Source: Myxococcales bacterium
Lineage (GTDB): Bacteria > Myxococcota_A > Polyangia > Polyangiales > JAFGIB01
Length of the DNA: 58,951 nt
Reading direction: 5' to 3'
NCBI GenBank assembly: GCA_028817905.1
Contig: JAPPOR010000007.1
Coordinates: forward strand, 3,502-62,452
Shown here one piece after another: positions 8,379 to 16,426 of the stretch (its first letter is position 1; the number at the start of each line of letters is the position of its first letter). Both the position numbers and the translations under genes were made by a program. The notes beneath the pieces are model-generated. The model was not told the origin of the DNA, made no database searches, and saw nothing but the letters and a program-made list of their open reading frames with translations.

Positions 8379-9665
8379 CTATCGTCGTTTGCGCCAGCGA
8401 CGTTTGCGCGCCTCCTCGGGCGAGACGATGCGGTAGCCGTCCCACACCATGGGACGTCCGATGACGTGGGAACCGAAGTGTTCGAGTGGGTCGATGGTCT
8501 CGGCGTGGGCGCGAAACTCAAAATGCAGATGCGGGGCAGAGCGCTTCATGCCGGTGCGCCCTACGGTGCCTATGGTCTTGCCCCCGCGTACCAGGTCGCC
8601 GCGTTGGACCAGCACGGTCTCCAGATGCATGTAGCAGCTGCGCAGGGTCTCGTGCGTGGTGCTATCGTGCGCCAAGCAGATGTAGCGACCACCGCGGCCG
8701 AGCTCGGCGCGCGGGTAGCTGTTGATCTCTGCCACCGACAGGATGACGTTGTGGCGCTGACCGGGCAGGTCAACGCCGGAGAACACAACCCTGCCATCGG
8801 CCACGGCGCGCACCGGCTCCCCGAACTCAGACTCAATGTCGATGCCTCGGTGGCTGCGCTTGCCGCCGTCCCGTTCACTGCCGAGACCGCTGCTGACGAC
8901 GCGTGGAGCTCCATCGAGCGGCGCATGGAGCGAAACACCCAGGGCTGAAACGGGCGCAGGGGGCGTCCGCGCACCGTAGTACTCGAGCAGGCGGCGGCGA
9001 TCGGTAAGAATACGGTCCTCGGCGCGTGCACTCGGCACCTTGTCCCCCCAGACCCAGTGGGAGACATGGTGCCGGTGCGACTCCTGCGGAAAGAACGCGT
9101 GCACCGTGGCCGCCTGGTCGCGCCACGCCCGCAGCAGGCCAGCCGCCAGATACAGGTGGGACTCTGCCCGCATCAGGTTGCCGCGCACGAAGGCAAAGCG
9201 CGGAAAGGCCAACTCCCGCTCGCTCCACCGGCCTTCCTCGTGAACCCGGTAGCGATAGACGCGGCGGCGGAAGCGCGACCGGTACATCTCAGGAACCAGC
9301 AGGGTGAGGCCGATCCCACTGAGGTCCTCCTTGGTCGCTCGGCAGCGGCTCTGGCGATAGATCATGGCCGCGAGCACGAATGGGTCCACCTCAAACTCGG
9401 AAGCGGCGCCCAGTGTCCAGTCGGCATAGTTCCGTTCCAGCCCTGGACGCATCCAACCACAGAGCGTTCGGATCGCCTTGCCGAAGCGGGCCGGGTCGAT
9501 GTCCGTTGGCGTCCCCGGCTCAGGAGGCCAGTCCTCCGGGGAGACCCGGGCCGCAGCCAGTTTGTTGTGAAAGACCCCGGACCGCTTGCGAGCTCTCCAG
9601 GGGGGTCGGTCGGCTGCCATACAAAGCACACCGAGCACGAGTAACCACACCACGCCTGCGCGCAT
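8379..9665 (-). CDS. M23 (LytM-type) peptidase with degenerate transglycosylase-like N-terminal region
   Basis: 428 residues from the ATG at 9665, which gives a clean signal peptide (MRAGVVWLLVLGVLCMA). ATGs at 9689 and 9713 are alternatives, and no strong ribosome site decides. The C-terminal third is an M23 metallopeptidase domain, with HRGIDIESEFG and HLHFEF carrying the usual zinc ligands. The preceding part (about residues 80-240) resembles soluble lytic transglycosylases (EVDPFVLAAMIYRQSRC), but Gln stands where the catalytic Glu of the AxIxxES motif is expected. It probably binds and cuts peptidoglycan cross-links outside the inner membrane. It is divergent from the histidine kinase at 9799. 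Confidence 0.85.
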   Translation of the reverse strand: MRAGVVWLLVLGVLCMAADRPPWRARKRSGVFHNKLAAARVSPEDWPPEPGTPTDIDPARFGKAIRTLCGWMRPGLERNYADWTLGAASEFEVDPFVLAAMIYRQSRCRATKEDLSGIGLTLLVPEMYRSRFRRRVYRYRVHEEGRWSERELAFPRFAFVRGNLMRAESHLYLAAGLLRAWRDQAATVHAFFPQESHRHHVSHWVWGDKVPSARAEDRILTDRRRLLEYYGARTPPAPVSALGVSLHAPLDGAPRVVSSGLGSERDGGKRSHRGIDIESEFGEPVRAVADGRVVFSGVDLPGQRHNVILSVAEINSYPRAELGRGGRYICLAHDSTTHETLRSCYMHLETVLVQRGDLVRGGKTIGTVGRTGMKRSAPHLHFEFRAHAETIDPLEHFGSHVIGRPMVWDGYRIVSPEEARKRRWRKRR

Positions 9666-9798
9666 ATGCCAGGATTTCCCATCCCTCATCGGCTCGTCAA
9701 GTCTGCCCGCCATGACAAACCAGGATTTTTTGCTATGAATGTCGTAGGTTACCGGCTGACAGGCTGTGAGCCCGCGACCGTGACCAGCGCGATCTAGC

Positions 9799-11376
9799 AT
9801 GCCGGATGCTCCCAATAGTCCCCACCGCGACGAGCTCTCGGACCTGCGCGCATGCTTCAGCGCATGCCTGGACACGTCGAGCTATGGAACGCTCGTCTGC
9901 GGGCAGGATGGAACCGTACTCGCAGCCAACAGCCGCCTGTGCGAACTGTTCACGCTGGACCGCGACGCGATCATCGGCAGACCGGCCCCCGACGTGCTGT
10001 CACGCATCGGCAGGTCTTTCGCTGACACGGGCGCCTTTTCGGCGCGTTTGAACGCCGCGCGGGCCGAGGCGACGGCCAGCGGCAGCGTGGACGGCCGCAC
10101 AGGGGCCCAGAGCCTCGAAAGCTGGCTGGACGACGCCCTACCGCTCAAGAGTGGGAAAAGCCAGGTCATCTCGATAACATGCGCCGCGATTCGTAGAGAC
10201 GGCCAAGTCCTGGGAGACGTCTGGTCCTTTGAGGATGCAGGCGAGGTCAGTCGCGATGATGCACTCCTGCATACCCTGGGAGAAGCGTCCGCCACGGCCT
10301 ACGTCATCACCCGCGTCTCAGACGCCACGATCCTATACGCAAACGAAGAGATGGGCCGGCTGCTGGGTTGTCCGCCCTCGGAACTGATCGGCGGGCAAAG
10401 CTACCCCTTCTACGACAACCCCGACGACCGAACCGTCTACATCAACAGGCTCATGCAGGAAGGGCGCATCCGCAACCACGAGGTGAAGATGCGGCGTCGG
10501 GACGGTGCGACATTCTGGTCGCTCCTGAGCATGAACAAGCTCGATCTCGCCGGCGAGACGGTGGCGATTGGCAGCTTATACGACATCACAGCCCGTCGTC
10601 ATGCTGAGGAGAAGCAGCAAGCCGCGCTCCGGGAGCTGCGAGAGACCCAGGCAATGCTGGTCACGTCCGAAAAGATGGCGGCCCTCGGCAACCTGGTGGC
10701 GGGCATCGCGCACGAGATCAACACCCCCGTCGGCGCCATGCTCAGCACCCACGACACCCTCATGCGGGCGTTCGCGCGACTCAAACCCCAGCTCAGGGCA
10801 GACAGGCCCGAGACCGAGCCCCTCGTCAGGACGATCCAGGACTGCAACGAGGTCATTCAGTGCGGCGCCAACCGGGTTGCGGCGATCGTGCGGCGCCTGC
10901 GCAGCTTTGCACGCCTGGACGAGGCCGAGCTCCAGGAAGCCAATCTCGAAGAAGGGCTCGATGACACCCTGGCCCTGCTCCACCACCAGCTGAAGCACGG
11001 CATCGAGATCGAGCGGGACTACGGGAGCATCCCACCCATCCGGTGCTACCCGGGCAGGCTCAATCAGGTGTTCCTTAACCTGCTCGTCAACGCACGCCAG
11101 GCGATCGAGGGCACCGGCAAAATCACCGTCCGCACGCGCAAGCTGGACGGGCGGGTCTCGGTTCAAATCATCGACAGCGGCTGCGGTATCCCCCCGGACC
11201 ACATCCCGCGGCTGTTCGACCCCGGCTTCACGACCAAAGGCGTCGGTGTCGGCACCGGCCTCGGTCTATCGATCTGCTTTCAGATCATCCAGGAGCACAA
11301 GGGCGAGATCCGCGTCGAAAGCAAGGTCGACACCGGAACCACCTTCGAAGTGCTGGTGCCCGAAGCCCCTGGGTAG
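9799..11376 (+). CDS. Soluble PAS-domain sensor histidine kinase
   Basis: 525 residues without membrane segments. Two PAS-like modules lie at about 20-130 and 155-270 (the second with ANEEMGRLLG and YDITARR, typical PAS/PAC), followed by a coiled linker. The phosphoacceptor region GIAHEINTPVGA has His305. The ATPase domain has NLLVNARQAIE (N box), DSGCGIP (G1), FDPGFTTK (F) and GTGLGLSI (G2). All catalytic motifs are intact. No response regulator gene is adjacent, so this is an orphan kinase that probably works with a distant regulator. It is transcribed divergently from the M23 gene, leaving about 130 nt for both promoters. Confidence 0.92.
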   Translation: MPDAPNSPHRDELSDLRACFSACLDTSSYGTLVCGQDGTVLAANSRLCELFTLDRDAIIGRPAPDVLSRIGRSFADTGAFSARLNAARAEATASGSVDGRTGAQSLESWLDDALPLKSGKSQVISITCAAIRRDGQVLGDVWSFEDAGEVSRDDALLHTLGEASATAYVITRVSDATILYANEEMGRLLGCPPSELIGGQSYPFYDNPDDRTVYINRLMQEGRIRNHEVKMRRRDGATFWSLLSMNKLDLAGETVAIGSLYDITARRHAEEKQQAALRELRETQAMLVTSEKMAALGNLVAGIAHEINTPVGAMLSTHDTLMRAFARLKPQLRADRPETEPLVRTIQDCNEVIQCGANRVAAIVRRLRSFARLDEAELQEANLEEGLDDTLALLHHQLKHGIEIERDYGSIPPIRCYPGRLNQVFLNLLVNARQAIEGTGKITVRTRKLDGRVSVQIIDSGCGIPPDHIPRLFDPGFTTKGVGVGTGLGLSICFQIIQEHKGEIRVESKVDTGTTFEVLVPEAPG

Positions 11377-11381
11377 GAAGT

Positions 11382-11403
11382 GGGCCGCCGCGCGCGGTGG
11401 CCC
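11382..11403. terminator. GC-rich hairpin between convergent genes
   Basis: An almost self-complementary 22-nt stretch whose arms GGGCCGCCG and CGGTGGCCC pair with one G-T pair and a 4-nt loop. It lies in the 40-nt gap between the convergent kinase and CotH genes, so it could end transcription in both directions. There is no T tract on either side, so intrinsic termination is uncertain. Confidence 0.4.
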
Positions 11404-11416
11404 CGGCTTCCAGGCC

Positions 11417-12898
11417 CTACTCCGCCTGACAGTAGCCTTGGTCGTCCGCGACCCCGCCGTTGTCCCAGCAGGCCAGCCATGCCTCCAGGAAGGCGTGCTG
11501 GTCATCGACGAACTCGTGTAGCTCCATCACCTTCTGGTAGTACAAATCATTGTCGTAGGGCTTGTTCTGATCGTCCAGGACCGCCTGTTCGATCTGCGCC
11601 GTCCAGGTGTCGATGCGCTCATGCAAGACCGACGGCTGATAGGCATCCTGGACGATCTCGCGAATCGTCTCGATGTACTGGGCGTGCCAGTCCGGGTCTC
11701 GCATCAACAGATCGTACCAGGGCCGACCATGGGTCCTGTCCTTCTCCCACACGATCGGATCGGGGTTGACTGGATACTCGCCACCCGGGGCGTGACTGAA
11801 GCGCTCGAACGTGTTGTCCAGGTCCCATGGGATCAGGACGATCTTGCGAGTGATCGGATCGTCATAGAGGTAGCCGTTGAGGCCGCCTCCCCAGTAGCCG
11901 TCCGAGTTGGGAATCACGGCATCAGCCGCGAAGACCCGCAGAGCCGTTGGCAGGTCGAGCGTCCGTCCAAGCACGTCGGCCGTGGTAGCGGTGCGAAGCA
12001 AGAGAATGCGGTCTTCAGTGGCAATGTCCTTGTTGGTCTTGATTTCCCAACCCGCTCGCTTCCAAAGGTCACCATCGTCGTCGATGAACGTCCGGCCGAG
12101 GAACTTCTTGTCGACCTTCTCGATGTTGGTGAAGATGCCGTAGTACTCCCCATTTACGACCAGGCGCGCGTGATTGGCACAGGGAGCCCTGAGGCCAGCG
12201 TCCCGCAGAATCGCAAGACCCAAGCGATCCCGCAGCATGTGGCGGTTGTAGGTCGCCGCGTCCAACGCCAGGGTCTTCAACCCCAAGAAGCGCTTCTCCT
12301 TGGTTCGAAAACGAATCTGAAACTGCATCTTGTCTGCCGGCAGCGGCTCCCAGAAGGTCGGGTTGCCACGCAAACGAATGAAGATGTCTTCAATAACGAC
12401 ATCGTCGTATCGGAACTGGGCAACAGGATGGTAGGGCTTCGGATTGATTCCCATACTGTCGTTCTGGGAGCCATTGTTCCATTCGTCCTTGAGCGCCTCC
12501 CATTCCTCGGCGGCCATGGTGATCTCGAAGGTCGGAAAGAGTTCCTGCGAATGGATCACGTGACAACCTTCCTCGTCGCGCGGAATCACGAAGCCAAGGT
12601 CGGGGACAGCCGCATCGGCCTCAGCGGCATCCACGGGGATGGTCGCGTCGCGATCAGGTCCATCACCCAACCCATCCCCGCCAGCGTCGAGCATGGTTTC
12701 CATTTCGGGCCCGGTGCGGGGCCCGGCATCCTGCCCGGCGTCGCCGTCCTGGCGCCCCGTCCGCGTCTGTCCCGCATCCGGCGTTGGCTTGCCAGAAACC
12801 GTCGCAACATCCGGCGTGCAGGCACCGATGGTCGGCAAACTTCCGACAACCACCACCGCCAGCAACGCTCCTAAGCTCCGTACCAATCGATCGAACAT
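11417..12898 (-). CDS. CotH-family kinase-fold lipoprotein
   Basis: 493 residues. The signal peptide ends in LPTIGAC with Cys27 as the lipid-attachment site, followed by an Asp/Pro/Gly/Ala-rich linker to about residue 115. The rest matches the CotH family: FEITMAAEEWEALKDE at the start of the domain, IRLRGN, the LRDRLGLAILRDAG helix, YYGIFTNIEKVDKKFL, and PWDLDNTF near residue 360, where the family carries its acidic metal-binding residues. CotH of Bacillus is a protein kinase of spore coat proteins; bacterial outer-surface homologues have mostly unknown substrates. It probably faces the outside of the cell. Ends at TAA/TGA opposite the kinase gene. Confidence 0.85.
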   Translation of the reverse strand: MFDRLVRSLGALLAVVVVGSLPTIGACTPDVATVSGKPTPDAGQTRTGRQDGDAGQDAGPRTGPEMETMLDAGGDGLGDGPDRDATIPVDAAEADAAVPDLGFVIPRDEEGCHVIHSQELFPTFEITMAAEEWEALKDEWNNGSQNDSMGINPKPYHPVAQFRYDDVVIEDIFIRLRGNPTFWEPLPADKMQFQIRFRTKEKRFLGLKTLALDAATYNRHMLRDRLGLAILRDAGLRAPCANHARLVVNGEYYGIFTNIEKVDKKFLGRTFIDDDGDLWKRAGWEIKTNKDIATEDRILLLRTATTADVLGRTLDLPTALRVFAADAVIPNSDGYWGGGLNGYLYDDPITRKIVLIPWDLDNTFERFSHAPGGEYPVNPDPIVWEKDRTHGRPWYDLLMRDPDWHAQYIETIREIVQDAYQPSVLHERIDTWTAQIEQAVLDDQNKPYDNDLYYQKVMELHEFVDDQHAFLEAWLACWDNGGVADDQGYCQAE

Positions 12899-12907
12899 AT
12901 TTGTAAT

Positions 12908-12926
12908 GATCCGCGATCAGCGGATC
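12908..12926. promoter_or_regulatory. Perfect inverted repeat just upstream of the CotH gene
   Basis: Arms GATCCGC and GCGGATC, 7 bp each, are separated by 5 nt, ending only 9 nt before the CotH start codon on the minus strand. It could be an operator or an mRNA hairpin covering the ribosome site. A second small inverted repeat (CCATG/CATGG) is at 12950-12964. The structure is visible; its function is inferred. Confidence 0.35.
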
Positions 12927-13007
12927 TGGATCTACCCCACAGGGGAACCCATGGACCACATGGAGCGCCACTCGGACCACCGGCTCCTACCCCACTGCCG
13001 AGTAACC

Positions 13008-13093
13008 TAGCGACCTTGTCCAAACGCTTCCAATCAAGGTAACGCCACCAAACTTGACGCAAACGCCCACAGAACGCTGACTCAAGGTCGCTA
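13008..13093. repeat. 86-bp element with 11-bp inverted termini enclosing repeat family B
   Basis: The termini TAGCGACCTTG (13008-13018) and CAAGGTCGCTA (13083-13093) are perfect inverted repeats with 64 nt between them. The inner part holds the 51-bp repeat B unit. The right arm overlaps the stop codon of the lipoprotein gene at 13091. It looks like a small mobile-element relic (MITE-like), but the terminal repeats are not seen around the second B copy at 58901. Confidence 0.5.
13029..13079. repeat. Dispersed repeat B, copy 1
   Basis: Aligns without gaps to 58901-58951 with 43 of 51 positions identical, including 22 consecutive identical bases (13049-13070, containing ACTTGACGCAAACGCCC). 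Both copies are intergenic, just after a stop codon region. The second copy is cut by the window end, so the full unit may be longer. Confidence 0.7.
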
Positions 13094-13795
13094 AGGGCCC
13101 GAAACGAAGCGGGTCCGGCGTACCTGGTGCAGGCGGAAACTGCTATCGCTATCGAGGGTTGGATCCGTCTCGCCCGTTGTCGTGCGCGTCACGGTGACAT
13201 CGACATCGCAAGCGTCGTCTTTCTTGCTCTTCCAGGCGCGAATCTCGCCCTTGCGGATTTCAAACTTGCCCGGGTCGCCTCCCACGTCGTAGCGCTCGTC
13301 GTGAATACACTTGCCGTCGATCTCGATTTCCACGTCGGCGCGACTGCCCGCAGGTGTCCACTCGATCACCACCTTGTCGCTCTTGCGGGACAGCGGCGTA
13401 CTTCCGAAGTCACTGCTGATGTCGAACGGAGGCGGAAGAACACCGCGATTGTCCGGCGCGGGGTCGTCCACCTCGCGCTCCAGGCTCACGACGAACTCGC
13501 CCTCGTCGACGCGAAACTTGGCCTCGTACTCGCCGTCGCTGGTCGCCTGCATCGGTCGCTTGTCGCCACCTGCGGTGGCGTACAACCGATCTCCCCCCTC
13601 GAGCACCATGTACGTGTTGCTGCCCTGCCCTCCGATCACCAGATCCGTCTCGACGACCGAGCGCCCGCCGCGTTCCGAGGTCACATCGATCCGCGCGACC
13701 ACCCCACCCGTGCGGATATTCCGTGACGACGTGGTAGCGGTGCAGGCGAGCGACGCGGTCGCCGCCAATGCCAGATTCACGATTGGATTGCGCAT
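13091..13795 (-). CDS. Small lipoprotein of unknown function
   Basis: 234 residues. The start at 13795 is set by GGAGG 8 nt upstream and gives a lipoprotein signal MRNPIVNLALAATASLAC with Cys18. The mature part looks beta-rich and polar (EGEFVVSLEREVDDPAPDN, VVIEWTPAGSRADVEIEIDG), resembling a pair of small Ig-like or jelly-roll domains; no family was recognised. Two Cys in the second half (KCIHDE, DACDVD) could form a disulfide. It is the last gene of a probable operon with the 98-residue lipoprotein and the membrane protein upstream. Confidence 0.7.
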   Translation of the reverse strand: MRNPIVNLALAATASLACTATTSSRNIRTGGVVARIDVTSERGGRSVVETDLVIGGQGSNTYMVLEGGDRLYATAGGDKRPMQATSDGEYEAKFRVDEGEFVVSLEREVDDPAPDNRGVLPPPFDISSDFGSTPLSRKSDKVVIEWTPAGSRADVEIEIDGKCIHDERYDVGGDPGKFEIRKGEIRAWKSKKDDACDVDVTVTRTTTGETDPTLDSDSSFRLHQVRRTRFVSGP

Positions 13796-13929
13796 GCCAA
13801 GCCTCCGGCGACGATTGTACCGATTTGCCCTCAATCGCCTAGAAAACAAACACGAACAGAGCCGCTCGTTTTCCAGACCTTTGCCCTACCGAGAAGCGGT
13901 GGACCAGGCCCTTTCGCGTGAGCAGCAAA

Positions 13930-14226
13930 TCAGGGTCGTCGGTGCTTGGCACGGGCCCGGTTGATGAAGGCTCCACGCCGGGCGCCGCGCTCGCGGGCTT
14001 CGTCCGCCCGCTTCCAACGTCGCTTGGCCCAGTCCATATCGAGGCCCCCGTCCCGCCTGCCACCTTGCCGGTCCCATCGGGTGTCGACGGCGCCACCACC
14101 CCCGAGCTCCGCTGGCGGCCCCACTGAGGTGGCGCGGGAGCTCGCACACGCCGACAGCACAAGCAACGATAGGCACCTCAAGAGTCCCACGACCCGAAGA
14201 CGGAACAACCCCTGTATCCTCGCCAT
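13930..14226 (-). CDS. Very small basic lipoprotein
   Basis: 98 residues starting at ATG 14226. The hydrophobic segment ends in LSLLVLSAC (Cys27), a textbook lipobox. It is followed by a Gly-rich spacer and an Arg/Lys/Asp-rich tail (DWAKRRWKRADEARERGARR) that could form a charged helix. No strong ribosome site is seen, and a start slightly downstream (TTG near 14208) is possible. It lies 62 nt after the membrane protein gene on the same strand. Support rests on the signal sequence and operon position; function unknown. Confidence 0.55.
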   Translation of the reverse strand: MARIQGLFRLRVVGLLRCLSLLVLSACASSRATSVGPPAELGGGGAVDTRWDRQGGRRDGGLDMDWAKRRWKRADEARERGARRGAFINRARAKHRRP

Positions 14227-14288
14227 CCAGCGCACGCGCCACTGTGTCCCATGCCAGACAGAAGGTCCACCGGCGAAGTACCCGCTAG

Positions 14289-16217
14289 CTAGAACGAATA
14301 CCCGTTGTAAATCACGAAGTCGCTCGGATGGGGAGCCGGGACCGCGATCAGCCCCGCCCGATCGAGCGCGATCGCTCGCCGCTGAACTTGACAATCGGGC
14401 TTGCAGCGTAGAGCAGGATGGTAGTGGTAGGCGAGCCATACGGGTTCAGACGGGTCGCTTCCGCGCACCTCCAGACGATTCATGGAGGCGGCAACGTGGC
14501 CACCGCCCCGCTGTACGCGCGCATGCGGGCGTAGGTTTCGATAGATCGTCCGCCCCGCGATCACATGCGAGCGCTCAAGCGTCTCCGGCATGCGAGCGAA
14601 TTCCGGGTGCTCGTGATGAGCGACGATCCTGTCGATCGCGTATGTGTCCAGGTATTCGGCCATGCGAGCTTCGGGAATGACCCTCCCTTGGTAGGGCCTG
14701 AAAACGTTCGCGAACGCATGCACCAGATTACGCTCGCGAAAGCCCCCGACGATCTCGACTCCGGATCGCCGCGCTAGCGCTTGCCACGCCAGACGCTCCC
14801 CCAGAGCGATATCCTCCACCAGCAGGCGCTCTCCAGACGCCACATGGCGGCCCACCCACATGGCCACACGGTCCCCGTAGCCGTCGACCATGGGAGAATG
14901 CGGCAGCGTAAAATCCAATGCGTCAACGTGCCCGTGTGCATAGAGCGGAGAAGGGTCACCCTCCATCAGCGGTTTCACATCCGGTAGCTTTCCAACGAAG
15001 AAGTAGCGCGCGTCGTTCCACAGATGCAGGCAGGTGCCCACCACCACAATCCAGCCCAACGCTCGCAATTCCACCCGTAAGCCGGCAAAGGGCCTCTGTC
15101 GGACAGCCCACACGACCGTCCAGGCAGCTGGCAAGGTCGCGGCAAACGCCGCTGGCAAGACATGGCGATAGGGCTGCATCTGATTCGCCAGAGGGACGTA
15201 GCGCCCCAGGTACGCGAAGAACAGCCCGGTGCCGACAGTCACCGCGATGGGCAAGAACCGCGCATCGTGGCTGCGGCGCCAATGCGCGAGACCAACGGCC
15301 GCGAGCGCCAAACACAGGAAGCGAAAGCCGGTTCGCGTTCCGACGACGCCGGTGTCGGTTGGGTCGTGCAGAATGTTGAGGAAGTCGGCGATCAGGGTCG
15401 CCAGCCCACCCTGCACGAAGAACGCGGAGTCCAGTATGTAGTCCCAATGGGCCAAGGCCACAAGGATCCAGGGCGCATTGATAGCCAATGTGATCGCGGC
15501 GACCACGGCAACAAACACGTGCTGCGCCACCGAGTAGGCGCGCGCATGCACTGCGTAGAGCGTCCCCATCGCGGGTGCCAATACAAAGAATACGAAGGGG
15601 TGCACCAGGTGACACAAGCCCAGGGCGATGCCCGTCGCGATCGCCCATGGGGCGGTGGGACGGCTCGCCATGCGCACAAACATCGAAAGCGGCAGAAGCA
15701 AGAGCACAGCCCCGTACGCGAAGGCATTCATACCGACCCACCAAAGCCAGCGCGCAAAGGAGTCGAAGTTCCACAGCATGCTCGCAAGGCCTCCTGCCAA
15801 GGCAGCGGTCCCGAGGGGCATTCCCAGCAGCATTCCAGCGGCGATCACGATGAGAGGCACCGATAGGGCGCTCACAAACGGAAACACATTGAACGCCTGT
15901 CCGCGCGTTAGGCCCGCCTTGTTCAGCCAGTAGGCCAACAGACTCCAGGCCTTGTTGTCCCCATCGAAGATCGTGTTCGCGGGATGGCCGGCCAGCAAGC
16001 TGACGTCGTAGCACCAGGTCTGGCCCCAACCTTCGAGGGACTGGATCAGCCGGTACGTCTGCCCGATGTGGGTATCATAGTCACCGCCCGTGACCGGCCG
16101 CCCCCGGGTAGCCACCTCCCACGGGAAAGCTCCGAGAACCAGTGCAGTGTGCAAGCCAAGCACGCTGGCCACTGCCAGGGCGGCGACCAGGCGGTCCCCT
16201 CGGGCCAGCGACGACAT
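14289..16217 (-). CDS. Polytopic membrane protein, possible GT-C-type glycosyltransferase
   Basis: 642 residues. About 11-12 predicted membrane segments fill residues 8-395, then a soluble C-terminal part of about 240 residues. Early in the chain the loop GGDYDTHIGQTYRLIQSLEGWGQTWCYD has acidic residues placed as in the first periplasmic loop of GT-C glycosyltransferases and related 6-TM-plus sugar transfer proteins, but no family could be assigned. The C-terminal part holds HHEHPEF and a Tyr-rich end. With two lipoproteins downstream it may serve envelope assembly. The start ATG 16217 directly abuts a dispersed repeat (16230). Confidence 0.65.
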   Translation of the reverse strand: MSSLARGDRLVAALAVASVLGLHTALVLGAFPWEVATRGRPVTGGDYDTHIGQTYRLIQSLEGWGQTWCYDVSLLAGHPANTIFDGDNKAWSLLAYWLNKAGLTRGQAFNVFPFVSALSVPLIVIAAGMLLGMPLGTAALAGGLASMLWNFDSFARWLWWVGMNAFAYGAVLLLLPLSMFVRMASRPTAPWAIATGIALGLCHLVHPFVFFVLAPAMGTLYAVHARAYSVAQHVFVAVVAAITLAINAPWILVALAHWDYILDSAFFVQGGLATLIADFLNILHDPTDTGVVGTRTGFRFLCLALAAVGLAHWRRSHDARFLPIAVTVGTGLFFAYLGRYVPLANQMQPYRHVLPAAFAATLPAAWTVVWAVRQRPFAGLRVELRALGWIVVVGTCLHLWNDARYFFVGKLPDVKPLMEGDPSPLYAHGHVDALDFTLPHSPMVDGYGDRVAMWVGRHVASGERLLVEDIALGERLAWQALARRSGVEIVGGFRERNLVHAFANVFRPYQGRVIPEARMAEYLDTYAIDRIVAHHEHPEFARMPETLERSHVIAGRTIYRNLRPHARVQRGGGHVAASMNRLEVRGSDPSEPVWLAYHYHPALRCKPDCQVQRRAIALDRAGLIAVPAPHPSDFVIYNGYSF

Positions 16218-16229
16218 TCGGGCAGGTTA

Positions 16230-16386
16230 GCCCGGATCATTGTCGACTTCGACGCCGCGCTCGTCCCTCGACTCCACAGGACTGTCCGCAGCCCTAGAAA
16301 TACGGGGGCATTCCCACCGGTCGTCGAAAGCCCTGTCAAGCCAAACCCCTGGGCGGTCCGCCGAAGGCACGAACCGGGTGGGTACA
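16230..16386. repeat. Dispersed MITE-like repeat A, copy 1 (diverged)
   Basis: Aligns over about 130 nt with 20877-21000. Shared landmarks are GCCCGGATCA at the left end, ACTCCACAGG/ACTCACAGG, GCCCTAGAAA, ATTCCC, and the identical 19-mer CGGTCGTCGAAAGCCCTGT (16318-16336). The right end is degenerate (about 15 of 24 matching). It lies between the divergent membrane protein and MoxR genes, occupying most of their 209-nt gap, so their promoters are in or next to it. Confidence 0.7.
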
Positions 16387-16426
16387 AATCAGCAGAGCTC
16401 CGGCAGTTCGTGCTAGACTCCCGGGC

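Noticed and set aside
9713-9875. Upstream starts of the M23 peptidase reaching into the kinase gene
   Set aside because: They would overlap the divergent kinase start and put 60-70 polar residues before the signal peptide.
11621-12874. Long plus-strand frame (417 codons) opposite the CotH gene
   Set aside because: Antisense shadow of a clear CotH gene; no domain, signal or ribosome site, and amino-acid composition is that expected from the third-position GC bias of the real frame.
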